From Variovorax ginsengisoli (GTDB lineage: Bacteria; Pseudomonadota; Gammaproteobacteria; Burkholderiales; Burkholderiaceae_C), in contig NZ_JAUJZH010000004.1 of the NCBI RefSeq assembly GCF_030486595.1, positions 1-64,000 on the forward strand: a stretch of DNA of 64,000 nucleotides, in the 5' to 3' direction. How positions within the stretch are numbered: position 1 is the stretch's first letter; the number at the start of each line of letters is the position of its first letter. Under the pieces are notes generated by a model. The model searched no databases. It saw nothing but the letters and a program-made list of their open reading frames with translations, and was not told where the DNA came from. Positions 44,061 through 54,604 of the stretch are shown here, piece by piece. Both the position numbers and the translations under genes were made by a program.

Positions 44061-45578
44061 ATGCCCTACATGCCCGCCTTCATCGCGCCCGCCCGCTTCA
44101 CCGATCCCGATGCCGCCCTGGCGCAAGTCCGACTGATCTACAACGGCGGCCTGCAGCACCTGCGCGATGCGATGCTGCGCTTCGTGGCCGGCGAGAGCCT
44201 GCCGGGCCGGGTGCGGGCCTGCTACCCCTTCGTGCGGGTCCACACCCATACGGTCTCGCGCCGCACGCCGGCCGCCAATGCCGGGCTGAGCTACGGCTTC
44301 GTCTCCGGGCCCGGCCGCTTCGAGACCACGCTGACCCGGCCCGACCTGTTCTCGCGCTACTACCGCGACCAGTTCCGCCTGCTGCTCGAGAACCACCAGG
44401 TCGAACTCGAGATCGGCACCAGCACGCAGCCGATCCCGATCCATTTCTCCTTCGCCGAGAACGACCACATCGAGGGCACCATGAGCGCCGAGCGGCGGGC
44501 GCTGATGCGCGACGTGTTCGACCTCCCCGACCTCGGCGCGATGGACGACGGCATCGCCAACGGCACCTACGAGGCCAAGGCCGGCGAGGCGCAGCCGCTG
44601 TCGCTCTTCACGGCGGCGCGGGTCGACTACTCGCTGCACCGGCTGCGCCACTACAGCGGCACGGCGCCCGAGTGGTTCCAGAACTTCGTGCTGTTCACCA
44701 ACTACCAGTTCTACATCGACGAGTTCGTGCGCCTCGGCCACGAGGCGATGACCGACGAGAACAGCGAATACATCGCCTTCATCGAGCCGGGCAACGTCAT
44801 CACGCGGCGCCGCGGGCTGGCGGCGGGTTCGAGCTCGATGTATGGCGAGCTGCTCGACGGCTCGCAGGGCACGCCGCCGCCGCGCCTGCCGCAGATGCCC
44901 GGCTACCACCTGGTGCGCGAGGACTGCACCGGCATCAGCATGGTGAACATCGGCGTCGGCCCGGCCAACGCCAAGACCATCACCGACCACGTGGCGGTGT
45001 TGCGGCCGCACGCCTGGGTCATGCTCGGCCACTGCGCCGGCCTGCGCCAGGGGCAGCAGCTCGGCGACTACGTGCTCGCGCATGCCTATGTGCGCGAGGA
45101 CCACGTGCTCGACGAGGAACTGCCGCTGTGGGTGCCGATCCCGGCGCTGTCCGAGATCCAGCTGGCGCTCGAGAAGGCGGTGGCCGAGGTCACCGGCACC
45201 CAGGGCACCGAGCTCAAGAAGATCATGCGCACCGGCACCGTGGCCAGCACCGACAACCGCAACTGGGAGCTGCTGCCGGGCAACCAGCCGCAGCGGCGCT
45301 TCAGCCAGAGCCGGGCCGTCGCGCTCGACATGGAAAGCGCCACCATCGCGGCCAACGGCTTTCGCTTCCGGGTGCCCTACGGCACGCTGCTGTGCGTCAG
45401 CGACAAGCCGCTGCACGGCGAGATCAAGCTGCCGGGCATGGCCAACCAGTTCTACCGCGAACGGGTCGAGCAGCACTTGCGCATCGGCATGGCGGCGATC
45501 GACATCCTGCGCCAGGAAGGCTCGAGCCGGCTGCACAGCCGCAAGCTGCGCAGCTTCGCCGAAGTGGCTTTTCAGTAG
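44061..45578 (+). CDS. amn: AMP nucleosidase
   Basis: The protein has 505 residues, the usual length. The N-terminal AMN-specific domain (QVRLIYNGGLQHLRDAMLRF, YPFVRVHTHTVSRRTPAANA) is followed by the phosphorylase-like domain with MVNIGVGPANAKTITDHVAV, WVMLGHCAGLRQGQQLGDYV and the catalytic region AVALDMESATIAANGFRFRV. It cleaves AMP to adenine and ribose-5-phosphate. The start at 44061 is the first ATG after gor. The C-terminus matches the family end (LHSRKLRSFAEVAFQ). Confidence 0.95.
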   Translation: MPYMPAFIAPARFTDPDAALAQVRLIYNGGLQHLRDAMLRFVAGESLPGRVRACYPFVRVHTHTVSRRTPAANAGLSYGFVSGPGRFETTLTRPDLFSRYYRDQFRLLLENHQVELEIGTSTQPIPIHFSFAENDHIEGTMSAERRALMRDVFDLPDLGAMDDGIANGTYEAKAGEAQPLSLFTAARVDYSLHRLRHYSGTAPEWFQNFVLFTNYQFYIDEFVRLGHEAMTDENSEYIAFIEPGNVITRRRGLAAGSSSMYGELLDGSQGTPPPRLPQMPGYHLVREDCTGISMVNIGVGPANAKTITDHVAVLRPHAWVMLGHCAGLRQGQQLGDYVLAHAYVREDHVLDEELPLWVPIPALSEIQLALEKAVAEVTGTQGTELKKIMRTGTVASTDNRNWELLPGNQPQRRFSQSRAVALDMESATIAANGFRFRVPYGTLLCVSDKPLHGEIKLPGMANQFYRERVEQHLRIGMAAIDILRQEGSSRLHSRKLRSFAEVAFQ

Positions 45579-45596
45579 GCCGACGGGGCCGGACGC

Positions 45597-46292
45597 TCAG
45601 GCCAGCCCGAACAGCTCCGGCATCTCGCGCGCGGCCTTGGGCGTCAGGGCCAGCGCCCGGCCATCGAGATCTTGCCGCACCCAGCCGCGGCGCAGCGACA
45701 GCTGCAGGCAGGCCGCCCCCAGCGCACCGCCCAGGTGGGGCCGGCGCTCGCTCCAGTCGAGGCAGGCACAGGCGAAGCGGCGCCGGGCGGAGCGGGCCTG
45801 CGCCACGTCCAGGCCCAGGCTCTCGAGCGCCATCGCACCCGCCGGCGTGAGCACGTAGTCGCCGCCCTCCGAGGTCGCCCGCAGCCAGTCCTGGGCATGC
45901 AGGCTGTCGTGCAGCGCCACCCCTGCGCTGCCGGCCATGTGGTCGTAGCAGGTGCGCGCGGCGCGCAGCCGGTTGGGTGTGGTCGGGCGGAACTCGCCGC
46001 GCGGCGCGCCGGCCACCACCAGCAGGCCCTCCAGCGCAGCGGCCACCTCGGGACCCGCGAGCCGGAAATAGCGGTGCTTGCCCTGCGCCACCGCATGGAC
46101 CAGCCGCTGCTCCTTGAGGCGCGCCAGGTGCGCGCTGGCCGTGGACGCCGCGACCTCGGCGACGGCGGCCAGTTCGGTCGCGGTGCGGGCATGGCCGTCC
46201 ATGAGGCAGCACAGCATGCGCGAGCGCGCGGGCTCGGCGATCGCGCTCGCCAGGCGCGAGAGATGGGAATCGGCGGTGGAGGCGGCATCCAT
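45597..46292 (-). CDS. ArsR-type helix-turn-helix regulator
   Basis: The protein has 231 residues from the ATG at 46292. The ArsR/SmtB-like winged helix is near residues 10-80: LASAIAEPARSRMLCCLMDG, TATELAAVAEVAASTASAHL and LVHAVAQGKHRYFRLAGPEV. The C-terminal half carries several Cys residues (CYDHMAG, FACACLDW) that could sense metals or redox signals. It is divergent from the cytochrome P450 gene with a 51-bp gap and may regulate it. It is convergent with amn. Confidence 0.85.
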   Translation of the reverse strand: MDAASTADSHLSRLASAIAEPARSRMLCCLMDGHARTATELAAVAEVAASTASAHLARLKEQRLVHAVAQGKHRYFRLAGPEVAAALEGLLVVAGAPRGEFRPTTPNRLRAARTCYDHMAGSAGVALHDSLHAQDWLRATSEGGDYVLTPAGAMALESLGLDVAQARSARRRFACACLDWSERRPHLGGALGAACLQLSLRRGWVRQDLDGRALALTPKAAREMPELFGLA

Positions 46293-46343
46293 ATTTCGAT
46301 CGTAGACGAAGCGTGTCGGCATGAAAAGTCCAGACTGCGGGGC

Positions 46344-47495
46344 ATGAACTCCATGGCCCCGCCCAGCGACGCGATCGCCGCCGTCACCCACGGCAACCCC
46401 TACCCCTGGTATGCCGGCCTGCGCAGCGGGCCGGCGCTGGTCTTCGATCCGAGGCTGAAGCTCTGGATCGCCAGCCGCGCCGAGGTGCTGCGCGAGATCT
46501 TCGCCAACGATGCGCTGCGCGTGCGGCCGGCGGCCGAGGCGGTGCCACGCGCCATCGCGGGCACCCCGGCCGGCGAGTTGTTCGGCCTGCTGGTCCGCAT
46601 GAACGACGGCGCGCTGCACGCAGACCACAAGCCGCTGCTGCAGCGCGCGCTCGCGGGCGTCGACCTCGAAGCGGCGCATGCCGCCACGCTGCGCGTCGCC
46701 GCAGCGATGCCCGCCATGACGCTGGCCGACCGGGCCTTCGCGCTGCCGGTCAGCGCGGTCGCGCACCTGCTCGGCTTCGCCGATGGCGAACTGCCGCAGG
46801 TCGCGCGATGGACCCGCGACTTCGTCGCCTGTCTCTCGCCCCTGTCGACCGACGGCCAGCTGGCGTCGGCGAGCGCCGCCGCGGCCCGGCTCATGGACCG
46901 CTTCGAAGGGCTGGTCGCTGCCCGGCCGGCCCGCCGCGGCAGCCTGCTCGCCACCGTTCAGGCCGACGCACCGGCGCCCCTGTCGCGGGCGCTGCGCGCC
47001 AACCTGGTGGGCCTGCTGTCGCAGACCTGCGAGGCCACGGCCGGGTTGCTGGGCAACGGCCTCGCCGCGCTGGCGCGGGAACCGGGCCTGCGCCGGAAGA
47101 TTGGCGACCGGTTGACGCTGATGCCCCTGTTGGTGGCGGAAGTCGCGCGGCACGACCCCGCGGTCCACAACACGCGGCGCTTCGTCGCCTTGCCGACCAC
47201 GGTCGCCGGCCAGGCGCTGGCGCCGGGCGACGCGGTGCTGCTGGTGCTGGCGGCCGCCAACAGGGACCCGGCGCTCAACCCCGCCCCCGCGACTTTCGAA
47301 CTGATGCGGACCGACCGGCGCTGCCTGGGTTTCGGCCACGGCCGCCATGCCTGCCCGGGGCAGGCGCTGGCCGGCACCCTCGCGGCCGCCGGCCTCCAGG
47401 CGCTGCTGGCCGAGGGGCTCGACACCGATGCGCTGCTGCGGCGCGGCTGGCACTACCGCCCGTCGGTCAACGCGCGGATCCCGGTCTTTCACTGA
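46344..47495 (+). CDS. Cytochrome P450
   Basis: The protein has 383 residues, slightly short for the superfamily. The haem Cys is in the loop CLGFGHGRHACPGQALAGTL near residue 338. A K-helix ExxR is seen in LLVAEVARHDPAV. The I-helix region (LLSQTCEATAGLLGN) is somewhat degenerate compared with the usual AGxxT. No N-terminal anchor or fused redox partner is present, as in soluble bacterial P450s. The substrate is unknown. The divergent ArsR-type gene is its likely regulator. Confidence 0.85.
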   Translation: MNSMAPPSDAIAAVTHGNPYPWYAGLRSGPALVFDPRLKLWIASRAEVLREIFANDALRVRPAAEAVPRAIAGTPAGELFGLLVRMNDGALHADHKPLLQRALAGVDLEAAHAATLRVAAAMPAMTLADRAFALPVSAVAHLLGFADGELPQVARWTRDFVACLSPLSTDGQLASASAAAARLMDRFEGLVAARPARRGSLLATVQADAPAPLSRALRANLVGLLSQTCEATAGLLGNGLAALAREPGLRRKIGDRLTLMPLLVAEVARHDPAVHNTRRFVALPTTVAGQALAPGDAVLLVLAAANRDPALNPAPATFELMRTDRRCLGFGHGRHACPGQALAGTLAAAGLQALLAEGLDTDALLRRGWHYRPSVNARIPVFH

Positions 47496-47498
47496 ACT

Positions 47499-48458
47499 TC
47501 ATGCGGCATCCGGCCAGCGCCCGGTGGCGGCGAGAAAGGGCGACAGCGCGGGCCGGCCCCAGCGCAGCGGCAATGCGCCCGGCCGGTGCAGCACCGACAC
47601 CACCTGCATCCGCAGCAGGCGCTCGGCACCCGCGAAGGCGGCCAGCTCCGGCCCGTCCCAGAGCACTTCCGCCCTGACCGCGAGCTGCAGCAAGTCGCCG
47701 CGTTCGAAGTCGATGAACAACAACCCGGCGCGCGGATTCACCGCGATGTTGCCGAGCGTGTTGAAGAACGCGTTGCCGACAAAGTCGGGCGCGGTCAGCG
47801 TGCCTTCCCCGCTCACCTGCACGAAGCCCGGCCGGCCACCCCGGTGCGAGACGTCCACCCCCTGCGCCGCGCCGCCCCGTCCGGCCGACGGATGTGCCGT
47901 CGCGATGAAGAAGGTGTCGGCCTGGCCGATCAGCCGCCGCGCCGCGGCATCGAGGCGGTCGGTCCACTGCGGCGCCGCGGCCGCCGGCGCGCCTTCGACG
48001 AAGACCGGCTCGCGCGCCTGGATGTACTTGGGGCAGTTGCCGAAGCTCTGCTGCACGTCGACCGAGAAGCCGGCGCCATCGACGCTCGCCACCACGCCGT
48101 TCATGCGATTGCGCCGGCGCGTGTGCGGCTCGATGCCGAGCAGGCCGATCGGCGCGTCGGGCGCCAGGGCCTGCGCCAGCGGATCGCCTTCCGCGGGCAA
48201 GGCGTCGATGCGCAAGCGCCGCGGATCGGGCGAATGGGCGAAGCCCGGCGGCGCCGCCAGCACGCTGGCCCACGGCTGCGAAGCGGCATCCAGGCTGCCG
48301 ACGACCAGGAACGGCAGCTGGGCGAAGAAGTCCCGGTGCTGGTCGGGCATGTGGTCGCGCAGCACGCGCACGCCGAAGGCCTCCATCCGCTCGCGCACGC
48401 CGGCGAGCGTCTGCATCGCGCGTTCGCCCTCGTGCCAGGGGGTCGCGGTCGCGTTCAT
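47499..48458 (-). CDS. Pyridoxamine 5'-phosphate oxidase-like flavin-binding protein
   Basis: The protein has 319 residues from the ATG at 48458. A split-barrel PNPOx-like domain is evident in QLPFLVVGSLDAASQPWASV, IGLLGIEPHTRRRNRMNGVV and the later FFNTLGNIAVNPRAGLLFID. QADTFFIATAHPSA is a second half-barrel. Such proteins bind FMN and may act on pyridoxal derivatives or as flavin reductases. ATGA coupling to the GST gene upstream suggests a shared stress or detoxification role. The P450 gene converges on it with a 3-bp gap. Confidence 0.8.
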   Translation of the reverse strand: MNATATPWHEGERAMQTLAGVRERMEAFGVRVLRDHMPDQHRDFFAQLPFLVVGSLDAASQPWASVLAAPPGFAHSPDPRRLRIDALPAEGDPLAQALAPDAPIGLLGIEPHTRRRNRMNGVVASVDGAGFSVDVQQSFGNCPKYIQAREPVFVEGAPAAAAPQWTDRLDAAARRLIGQADTFFIATAHPSAGRGGAAQGVDVSHRGGRPGFVQVSGEGTLTAPDFVGNAFFNTLGNIAVNPRAGLLFIDFERGDLLQLAVRAEVLWDGPELAAFAGAERLLRMQVVSVLHRPGALPLRWGRPALSPFLAATGRWPDAA

Positions 48459-49099
48459 GCCACCAGCCCGATGCGCGAGGCCGCCATCGGCACGAAGCCC
48501 GGCAGTGCCTCGATCCGCGCCAGCCAGGCGCGCACCTGCGGATAGGCCTCGAGCGACACATTGCCTTCCGGCGCATGGGCCACGTAGGTGTAGTTGGCGA
48601 TGTCGGCCAGGGTGACGGACTCTCCGGCGAGGAACGGACGCCGCGACAGCTCGCCCTCCATCACGCGCAACAAATCGTGCGAACGCGCAATCACCTCGGC
48701 TGGGTCCCGCGCCAGGCCGAACAGCACGATCACCCGGGCCACCGCCGGACCGGCCGCGAGCTGGCCGGCGGCCACCGACAGCCAGCGCTGAACGAGCGCC
48801 GCGCCGAGCGGATCGCGCGGATACCAGCGCGCCGGGTCGTCCGCATAGCGCTCGTTGAGGTACACCATGATCGCGTTCGAGTCGCACACGGTCACCTCGC
48901 CGTCCTCGATCACCGGCACCTGGCCGAAGGCGTTGCGCTCCAGGAAGTCGGGACGCTTGTGCTCGCCCGCCCCCAGATTGACTTCGACGGTCTCGAATGG
49001 CAGGCCGAGCAGCGAAAGGAACAGCCGGACCCGGTGCGAATGGCCGGAAATCGGCGAACTGTGGACCTTGATGGGTGCGGCGGGACGGGGTGCGGTCAT
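48455..49099 (-). CDS. Glutathione S-transferase family protein
   Basis: The protein has 214 residues from the ATG at 49099. A thioredoxin-like N-terminal domain (KVHSSPISGHSHRVRLFLSL, FGQVPVIEDGEVTVCDSNAI) is followed by an all-helical C-terminal domain (MEGELSRRPFLAGESVTLAD then IANYTYVAHAPEGNV). Ser or His residues of the SPISGHSHR segment sit at the glutathione-contact position. It probably conjugates or reduces electrophiles. It is divergent from the LysR gene, which may control it, and is coupled to the PNPOx-like gene. Confidence 0.88.
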   Translation of the reverse strand: MTAPRPAAPIKVHSSPISGHSHRVRLFLSLLGLPFETVEVNLGAGEHKRPDFLERNAFGQVPVIEDGEVTVCDSNAIMVYLNERYADDPARWYPRDPLGAALVQRWLSVAAGQLAAGPAVARVIVLFGLARDPAEVIARSHDLLRVMEGELSRRPFLAGESVTLADIANYTYVAHAPEGNVSLEAYPQVRAWLARIEALPGFVPMAASRIGLVA

Positions 49100-49207
49100 G
49101 GGCTTCTCCTGGATGGGTGGGGGATGCCGCCATTCTTGTTTGTTCCCCCTCACGAAGTAATGGCCTCACCTGCATTTGACTGCTGCGTTTTCCGGTTTAA
49201 TCGGCCC

Positions 49208-50098
49208 ATGGACCGCCTGAAAGCCATGCAGACCTTCGTGCAGATTGCCGACCAAGGCAGCCTGACCCGGGCCGCGGATGCGCTGGGCAGCTCGCTGCCG
49301 GCGGTGGTGCGCGCGCTGGCCGCCCTCGAAACGCACCTGGGCGTGCGCCTGTTCCACCGCACCACGCGCCGCATCTCGCTGACCGAGGAGGGCCGCAGCT
49401 ACCTGCACAGTGCGCGCGAGGTGCTGGCCGCCGCCGACGCCGCCGACCGCGCGCTCACGCTCGACGCTTCCGAGCCCGCCGGCCATCTCACGGTCACGGC
49501 GCCGGTGCTGTTCGGCCACATGTACGTGGCGCCGGCCATCGTGCGCTTCCTGCAGCGCCATGCGCGCATGCGCTGCAGCGTGCTGCTGCACGATCGCCCG
49601 GTCAACCTGCTCGAGGAGGGCGTCGATGTCGGCATCCGCATCAGCGCACTGGAAGACTCCTCGCTGGTCGCCCAGCAGCTCGGCAGCATCCGCCGCGTGG
49701 TGGTCGCGAGCCCGGACTGGCTGCGCGCCAACGGCCGCCCCGCGCATCCGCGCGATCTGGCGCGCGCCAACTGCGTGTGCGTGGTGCCGAACTCGTCCGG
49801 GCAATGGATGTTCCGCGAGAACGGCCGGCCGCTGCCGGTGGCGGTCAAGGGCAACATCGAGTTCAACCACATCGCACCGGCGATCGAGACCTGCGCCGCG
49901 GGCCTGGGCTGCGGCATGTTCCTGTCCTACCAGGTGCTGCCCCTGGTGGCCGAGGGCCGGCTCGAGATCCTGCTCGAGGGCTTCGAGGCGCCGCCGCGGC
50001 CGGTGAGCGTGATCTACCCGCACGCCCGGCTGCTGCCCGCGCGCACGCGTGCCTTCATCGACTGGATGAAGGCCGAGTTCGACGGCCTGGCGCTCTGA
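49208..50098 (+). CDS. LysR-family transcriptional regulator
   Basis: The protein has 296 residues from the ATG at 49208. The N-terminal winged helix is [20 protein letters not shown] with [20 protein letters not shown] and [19 protein letters not shown]. The effector-binding domain follows ([40 protein letters not shown]). It is divergent from the GST-PNPOx pair across a 108-bp gap. That arrangement usually means the regulator controls its divergent neighbours. The ligand is unknown. Confidence 0.9.
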   Translation: MDRLKAMQTFVQIADQGSLTRAADALGSSLPAVVRALAALETHLGVRLFHRTTRRISLTEEGRSYLHSAREVLAAADAADRALTLDASEPAGHLTVTAPVLFGHMYVAPAIVRFLQRHARMRCSVLLHDRPVNLLEEGVDVGIRISALEDSSLVAQQLGSIRRVVVASPDWLRANGRPAHPRDLARANCVCVVPNSSGQWMFRENGRPLPVAVKGNIEFNHIAPAIETCAAGLGCGMFLSYQVLPLVAEGRLEILLEGFEAPPRPVSVIYPHARLLPARTRAFIDWMKAEFDGLAL

Positions 50099-50114
50099 CC
50101 CGGCCCGGCGGCGC

Positions 50115-51059
<945 letters not shown>

Positions 51060-51893
51060 ATGAGCTCGAACGCAATGTCCACTTCCTCGGTGCCCGCGGC
51101 GCCTTCGGTCTGGCGCCCGCCCGAACTCTCGATGCGCTGGTGGCCGGTGTTCCTTCGCAACCTGCTGGTGTGGCGCAAGCTGGCGATCCCGAGCCTGATC
51201 GGCAACATCGCCGAGCCGCTGATCTGGCTGGTGGCCTTCGGCTACGGCATGGGCGCGCTGGTCGGCGAGGTGCAGGTCGGCGGCACCGCCGTGCCGTACA
51301 TCCTGTTCCTGGCCAGCGGCTCGGTCTGCATGAGCGCGATGAACGCGGCCTCGTTCGAGGCGCTCTACTCGGCCTTTTCGCGCATGCACGTGCAAAAGAC
51401 CTGGGACGGCATCATGAACGCGCCGGTCGGGCTCGACGACGTGGTGCTGGCCGAGATGCTGTGGGCCGGCTTCAAGGCGATCTTCACCACCACCGCGATC
51501 ATGCTCGTGATGCTGGCGCTGGGCATCAGCCACAGCCCGAAGCTGGTGGTCGCCTGGTTCGTGCTGGTCGGGGTCGGCATCACCTTCTCGTGCATCGCGC
51601 TGATCTTCAATGCGCTGGCCAAGGGCTACGACTTCTTCACCTACTACTTCACCTTGTTCATGACGCCGATGATGTTCCTGTCGGGCGTCTTCTTTCCGCT
51701 CGAGCAGCTGCCGGGCGTGGTGCGCGCGGTCGCCGCCTGGCTGCCGCTCTCCAATGCGGTGGCGCTGGTGCGGCCGCTCTTCATGGACCAGTGGCCGGCC
51801 GACTGGTGGCTGCATGCGCTGGTGCTGGTGGCCTACACGGTGGCCGCCTACTGGGTCGCCCTGGGATTGACCCGAAAGCGCTTCAGGGCCTGA
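51060..51893 (+). CDS. ABC-2 type transporter permease, NodJ type
   Basis: The protein has 277 residues with about six membrane segments. Recognisable pieces are PSLIGNIAEPLIWLVAFGYG, YILFLASGSVCMSAMNAASF, YFTLFMTPMMFLSGVFFPLE and LPLSNAVALVRPLFMDQWPA. The M-x-P-M-x-F-L-S-G-x-F-x-P-L block is the conserved ABC-2/NodJ element. It forms the channel for the preceding ATPase, and the genes abut with no gap. The exported molecule is unknown. Confidence 0.9.
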   Translation: MSSNAMSTSSVPAAPSVWRPPELSMRWWPVFLRNLLVWRKLAIPSLIGNIAEPLIWLVAFGYGMGALVGEVQVGGTAVPYILFLASGSVCMSAMNAASFEALYSAFSRMHVQKTWDGIMNAPVGLDDVVLAEMLWAGFKAIFTTTAIMLVMLALGISHSPKLVVAWFVLVGVGITFSCIALIFNALAKGYDFFTYYFTLFMTPMMFLSGVFFPLEQLPGVVRAVAAWLPLSNAVALVRPLFMDQWPADWWLHALVLVAYTVAAYWVALGLTRKRFRA

Positions 51894-51964
51894 CCCGGCT
51901 TGTCTCATGCGTGACTGCAAACCGGGCCTGCGCTGTTAGGGTCCGGTCACAACGAGGAGACGAC

Positions 51965-53602
51965 ATGAACCGCATCCTGAGCGGCGCCCTGCTGGCGGCC
52001 ACACTCGCATTCGGCGCCTGCACCACCACCGCGCCGCCGACCCGTCCCGCCGCCTGGGCACCGCCCGAGGCGATCGTCGCGCCCTCGTCCTTCGCCGGCG
52101 TGCACGGCCTCGCGATCGACGGCAAGGGCCGGCTGCTGGCCGGCTCGGTGGTCGGCAACACCCTGTGGGAGGTCGACCGCCAGAGCGGCGCCGCCCGCGT
52201 GCTGGTCAAGGGCCCCGAGGGCCAGGCCGACGACATCGCGGTCGGCCCCAAGGGCGAGCTGGCCTGGACCAACTACCTCATGGGCGCGCTGCGCATGCGC
52301 GACAGCGACACGGCGCCGATGCGCGTGGTCGCCAAGGACCTGCCGGGCCTCAACTCGCTCGACTTCGACCGCCGCAACGGCAAACTCTATGCCTCGCAGG
52401 TGTTCCTCGGCGACGCCCTCTGGGAGATCGACCCCGCCGGCCAGAAGCCGCCGCGCCTGATCAAGAAGGACATGGGCGGCTTCAACGGCTTCGAGGTCGG
52501 GCCCGACGGCATGCTCTACGGCCCGCTGTGGTTCAAGGGCCAGGTGGTGAAGATCGATCCGGCCAACGGCGCCATGACCGTGATCGCCGACGGCTTCAAG
52601 ATCCCGGCGGCCGCCAACCTCGACGGCAAGGGCAGCCTGTGGGTGGTCGACGCGCGCAGCGGCGAACTGGTGCGGGTCGATCTCGCGAGCGGCCGCAAGA
52701 CGGTCGCCAAGCAGCTCAAGCCCTCGCTCGACAACCTGGCGATCGCGCCCGAAGGCACGATCTACGTCTCGAACATGGCTGACAACTCGGTCGAGGCCTT
52801 CAACCCCGCGACCGGCGAACTGCGGCTGCTCACCAGCGGCAAGCTGGCGGTTCCGGCGGGCCTCAAGATCGACGGCAACGACCTCTGGGTGGCGGACATC
52901 TTCGGCTTCCGCCAGGTCGATGCCACCACCGGGGCGGTGCGCGACATCTTCCGCATGCAGCGCGACCCAGAGCTTGAATACCCGTTCGCGGTCGGCCTGT
53001 CGGCCACGCACTTCGCGCTCACCTCCTGGTTCACGGGCACGGTGCAGCTGGTCGACCGCAAGACGCTCAAGACCACCGGCATGCTGCACGGGCTGAAGGC
53101 CCCGGTCGATGCGATCCCGATGGCCGACGGCAGCGTGATCTATGCCGAGATCGCGACCGGCAGCGTGACCCGCGCCAGCGGCCCCAAGTTCGAAAGCCGG
53201 CAGGTGCTGGCCAGCGGCCTCGGCGGCCCGGTGCAGATGATCCTCGGCCGCGACGGCGCGCTCTACGTGACCGAGGCCGCGGGCAAGCTGACCCGCATCC
53301 CGCTCGACGCCAGTGCGCCGCTGCGACCGGTGGCCGAAGGGCTGGCGATGCCCGAAGGCGTGGCGCAGACCCCGTGGGGCAGCTTCATCGTGGCCGAGAC
53401 CGCGGCCCGTCGCCTGGTCGAGATCGACCCGGTCGGCGGCAGCCGCCGCACCGTGGCCGACAACCTGCCGATCGGCCTCGAGCCCGGCCCCGGCATGCCG
53501 CCGCCCTACGTGCCCACCGGCGTCGCGGTCGGCAGCGACGGCACGATCTACATGACGGCCGACCGCAACAACGCGCTGTACCGGATCCGGCCGCAGCGGT
53601 GA
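51965..53602 (+). CDS. SMP-30/NHL-like beta-propeller lipoprotein
   Basis: The protein has 545 residues. The signal is a lipoprotein type (ILSGALLAATLAFGACTTTA) with lipobox Cys near residue 19. The rest is repeated propeller blades of the gluconolactonase/NHL kind: GLAIDGKGRLLAGSVVGNTL, NSLDFDRRNGKLYASQVFLG, GPDGMLYGPLWFKGQVVKID, IAPEGTIYVSNMADNSVEAF, GSDGTIYMTADRNNALYRIR. An envelope location is predicted. No catalytic residues can be named. The NodIJ-like genes end 71 bp upstream. Confidence 0.8.
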   Translation: MNRILSGALLAATLAFGACTTTAPPTRPAAWAPPEAIVAPSSFAGVHGLAIDGKGRLLAGSVVGNTLWEVDRQSGAARVLVKGPEGQADDIAVGPKGELAWTNYLMGALRMRDSDTAPMRVVAKDLPGLNSLDFDRRNGKLYASQVFLGDALWEIDPAGQKPPRLIKKDMGGFNGFEVGPDGMLYGPLWFKGQVVKIDPANGAMTVIADGFKIPAAANLDGKGSLWVVDARSGELVRVDLASGRKTVAKQLKPSLDNLAIAPEGTIYVSNMADNSVEAFNPATGELRLLTSGKLAVPAGLKIDGNDLWVADIFGFRQVDATTGAVRDIFRMQRDPELEYPFAVGLSATHFALTSWFTGTVQLVDRKTLKTTGMLHGLKAPVDAIPMADGSVIYAEIATGSVTRASGPKFESRQVLASGLGGPVQMILGRDGALYVTEAAGKLTRIPLDASAPLRPVAEGLAMPEGVAQTPWGSFIVAETAARRLVEIDPVGGSRRTVADNLPIGLEPGPGMPPPYVPTGVAVGSDGTIYMTADRNNALYRIRPQR

Positions 53603-53621
53603 TGTCCGCGCCGCCGGGAGG

Positions 53622-54515
53622 TCATTCGCTGCAGTAGGCGGTGAAAGCCGTCACCAGGTGCGCGAAGGTGGCGCGCACGCGCCGGATGCGGCGCAGGTCC
53701 TCGTGCATCGTGATCCAGGTCTCGAAGCCGAAGTCGATGGCCTCCGGCAGCACCGCGACCAGCGCCGGGTCGCGCCGCGCGATCGCCTTCTGGCAGAAGC
53801 CGATGCCGAGGCCGGCGCGGATCGCGCTCAGCTGGGCCAGGTGGCTGTCGGTGCGGCAGCTGAAGTTCGGCCGCGGCAGCCGCAAGCCCAGTGCGCCCAG
53901 GGCACGCAGGTCGGCCACCTCGCGGTCCGGGCCGATCAGCGCAAAGCGGCCCAGGTCGTCCAGGTTCGCCGGCGTGCCGTTCTGCCGCAGGTAGTCGGCG
54001 CTGGCGAACAGGCCCAGCGCGACGACGCCGGCCCGCGTGGCGACCATCGCGGCCTGCGTGGGGCGCACCATGCGCACCGCGATGTCGGCCTCCTGGCGCA
54101 GCAGGTCCTCATTGCGGTTGGTCAGGCTGAGCTCGAACACCAGCCCCGGCTGGGCCGCCCGCAGCCCGGCCAGCATCGCCGGCAGCACCTCGACGCCGAC
54201 CATCTCGCTGGCGGTGATGCGCACCGTGCCGCGCACGGCATCGGTGTCGGCCGAGGCGGCCCGCGCGAAGGCATCGGCCGCGGCGGCCATCGCCTCGGCG
54301 TGGCCGCCGAGTTCGCGCGCGGCGTCGGTCGGCGACGGGCCGCCCGGCGAACGGGTGAAGAGGGCGACGCCGATCGAGCGCTCCAGCGCCTCGAGCCGGC
54401 GCCGCACCGTCGGCTGCGCGACCCCCAGCGCGCGCGCCGCCGCCGACAGGCTCCCGCCCCGCAGCACGGCGAGAAAGGCGCGCTGGCTCTCCCAGTCCAA
54501 TGGATTCAGGCTCAT
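53622..54515 (-). CDS. LysR-family transcriptional regulator
   Basis: The protein has 297 residues from the ATG at 54515 (MSLNPLDWESQRAFLAVLRG). The HTH is SLSAAARALGVAQPTVRRRL with EALERSIGVALFTRSPGG. The effector domain includes VRGTVRITASEMVGVEVLPA, DIAVRMVRPTQAAMVATRAG and IRAGLGIGFCQKAIA. A second Met three codons upstream (54524) is also possible. It diverges from the NAD(P)-binding oxidoreductase gene, with a LysR-type box in between. Confidence 0.9.
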   Translation of the reverse strand: MSLNPLDWESQRAFLAVLRGGSLSAAARALGVAQPTVRRRLEALERSIGVALFTRSPGGPSPTDAARELGGHAEAMAAAADAFARAASADTDAVRGTVRITASEMVGVEVLPAMLAGLRAAQPGLVFELSLTNRNEDLLRQEADIAVRMVRPTQAAMVATRAGVVALGLFASADYLRQNGTPANLDDLGRFALIGPDREVADLRALGALGLRLPRPNFSCRTDSHLAQLSAIRAGLGIGFCQKAIARRDPALVAVLPEAIDFGFETWITMHEDLRRIRRVRATFAHLVTAFTAYCSE

Positions 54516-54541
54516 ACATTTCATACTAGCCGATAGCACCG

Positions 54542-54560
54542 TTATGACAATTGTGCTTAA
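54542..54560. promoter_or_regulatory. LysR-type operator in a divergent promoter
   Basis: An imperfect dyad TTATGACAATTGTGCTTAA has the palindromic core ACAATTGT flanked by TTA and TAA, compatible with the T-N11-A rule for LysR sites. It lies 27 bp upstream of the LysR start and 44 bp before the divergent oxidoreductase ATG. Confidence 0.6.
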
Positions 54561-54604
54561 CGATGCCGCAGCCAAGAATCGATGCCTCAACACCAGGAAT
54601 CGAC

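Noticed and set aside
41895..45578. A 1,227-residue open frame on the plus strand
   Set aside because: The upstream part is an Arg/Ser-rich shadow of the Gln tail and of gor. Only the last 505 codons, the AMP nucleosidase, show family motifs.
45597..47492. A 631-residue frame extending the ArsR gene upstream
   Set aside because: The extension lies opposite the P450 gene and has shadow composition. The helix-turn-helix protein starts at 46292.
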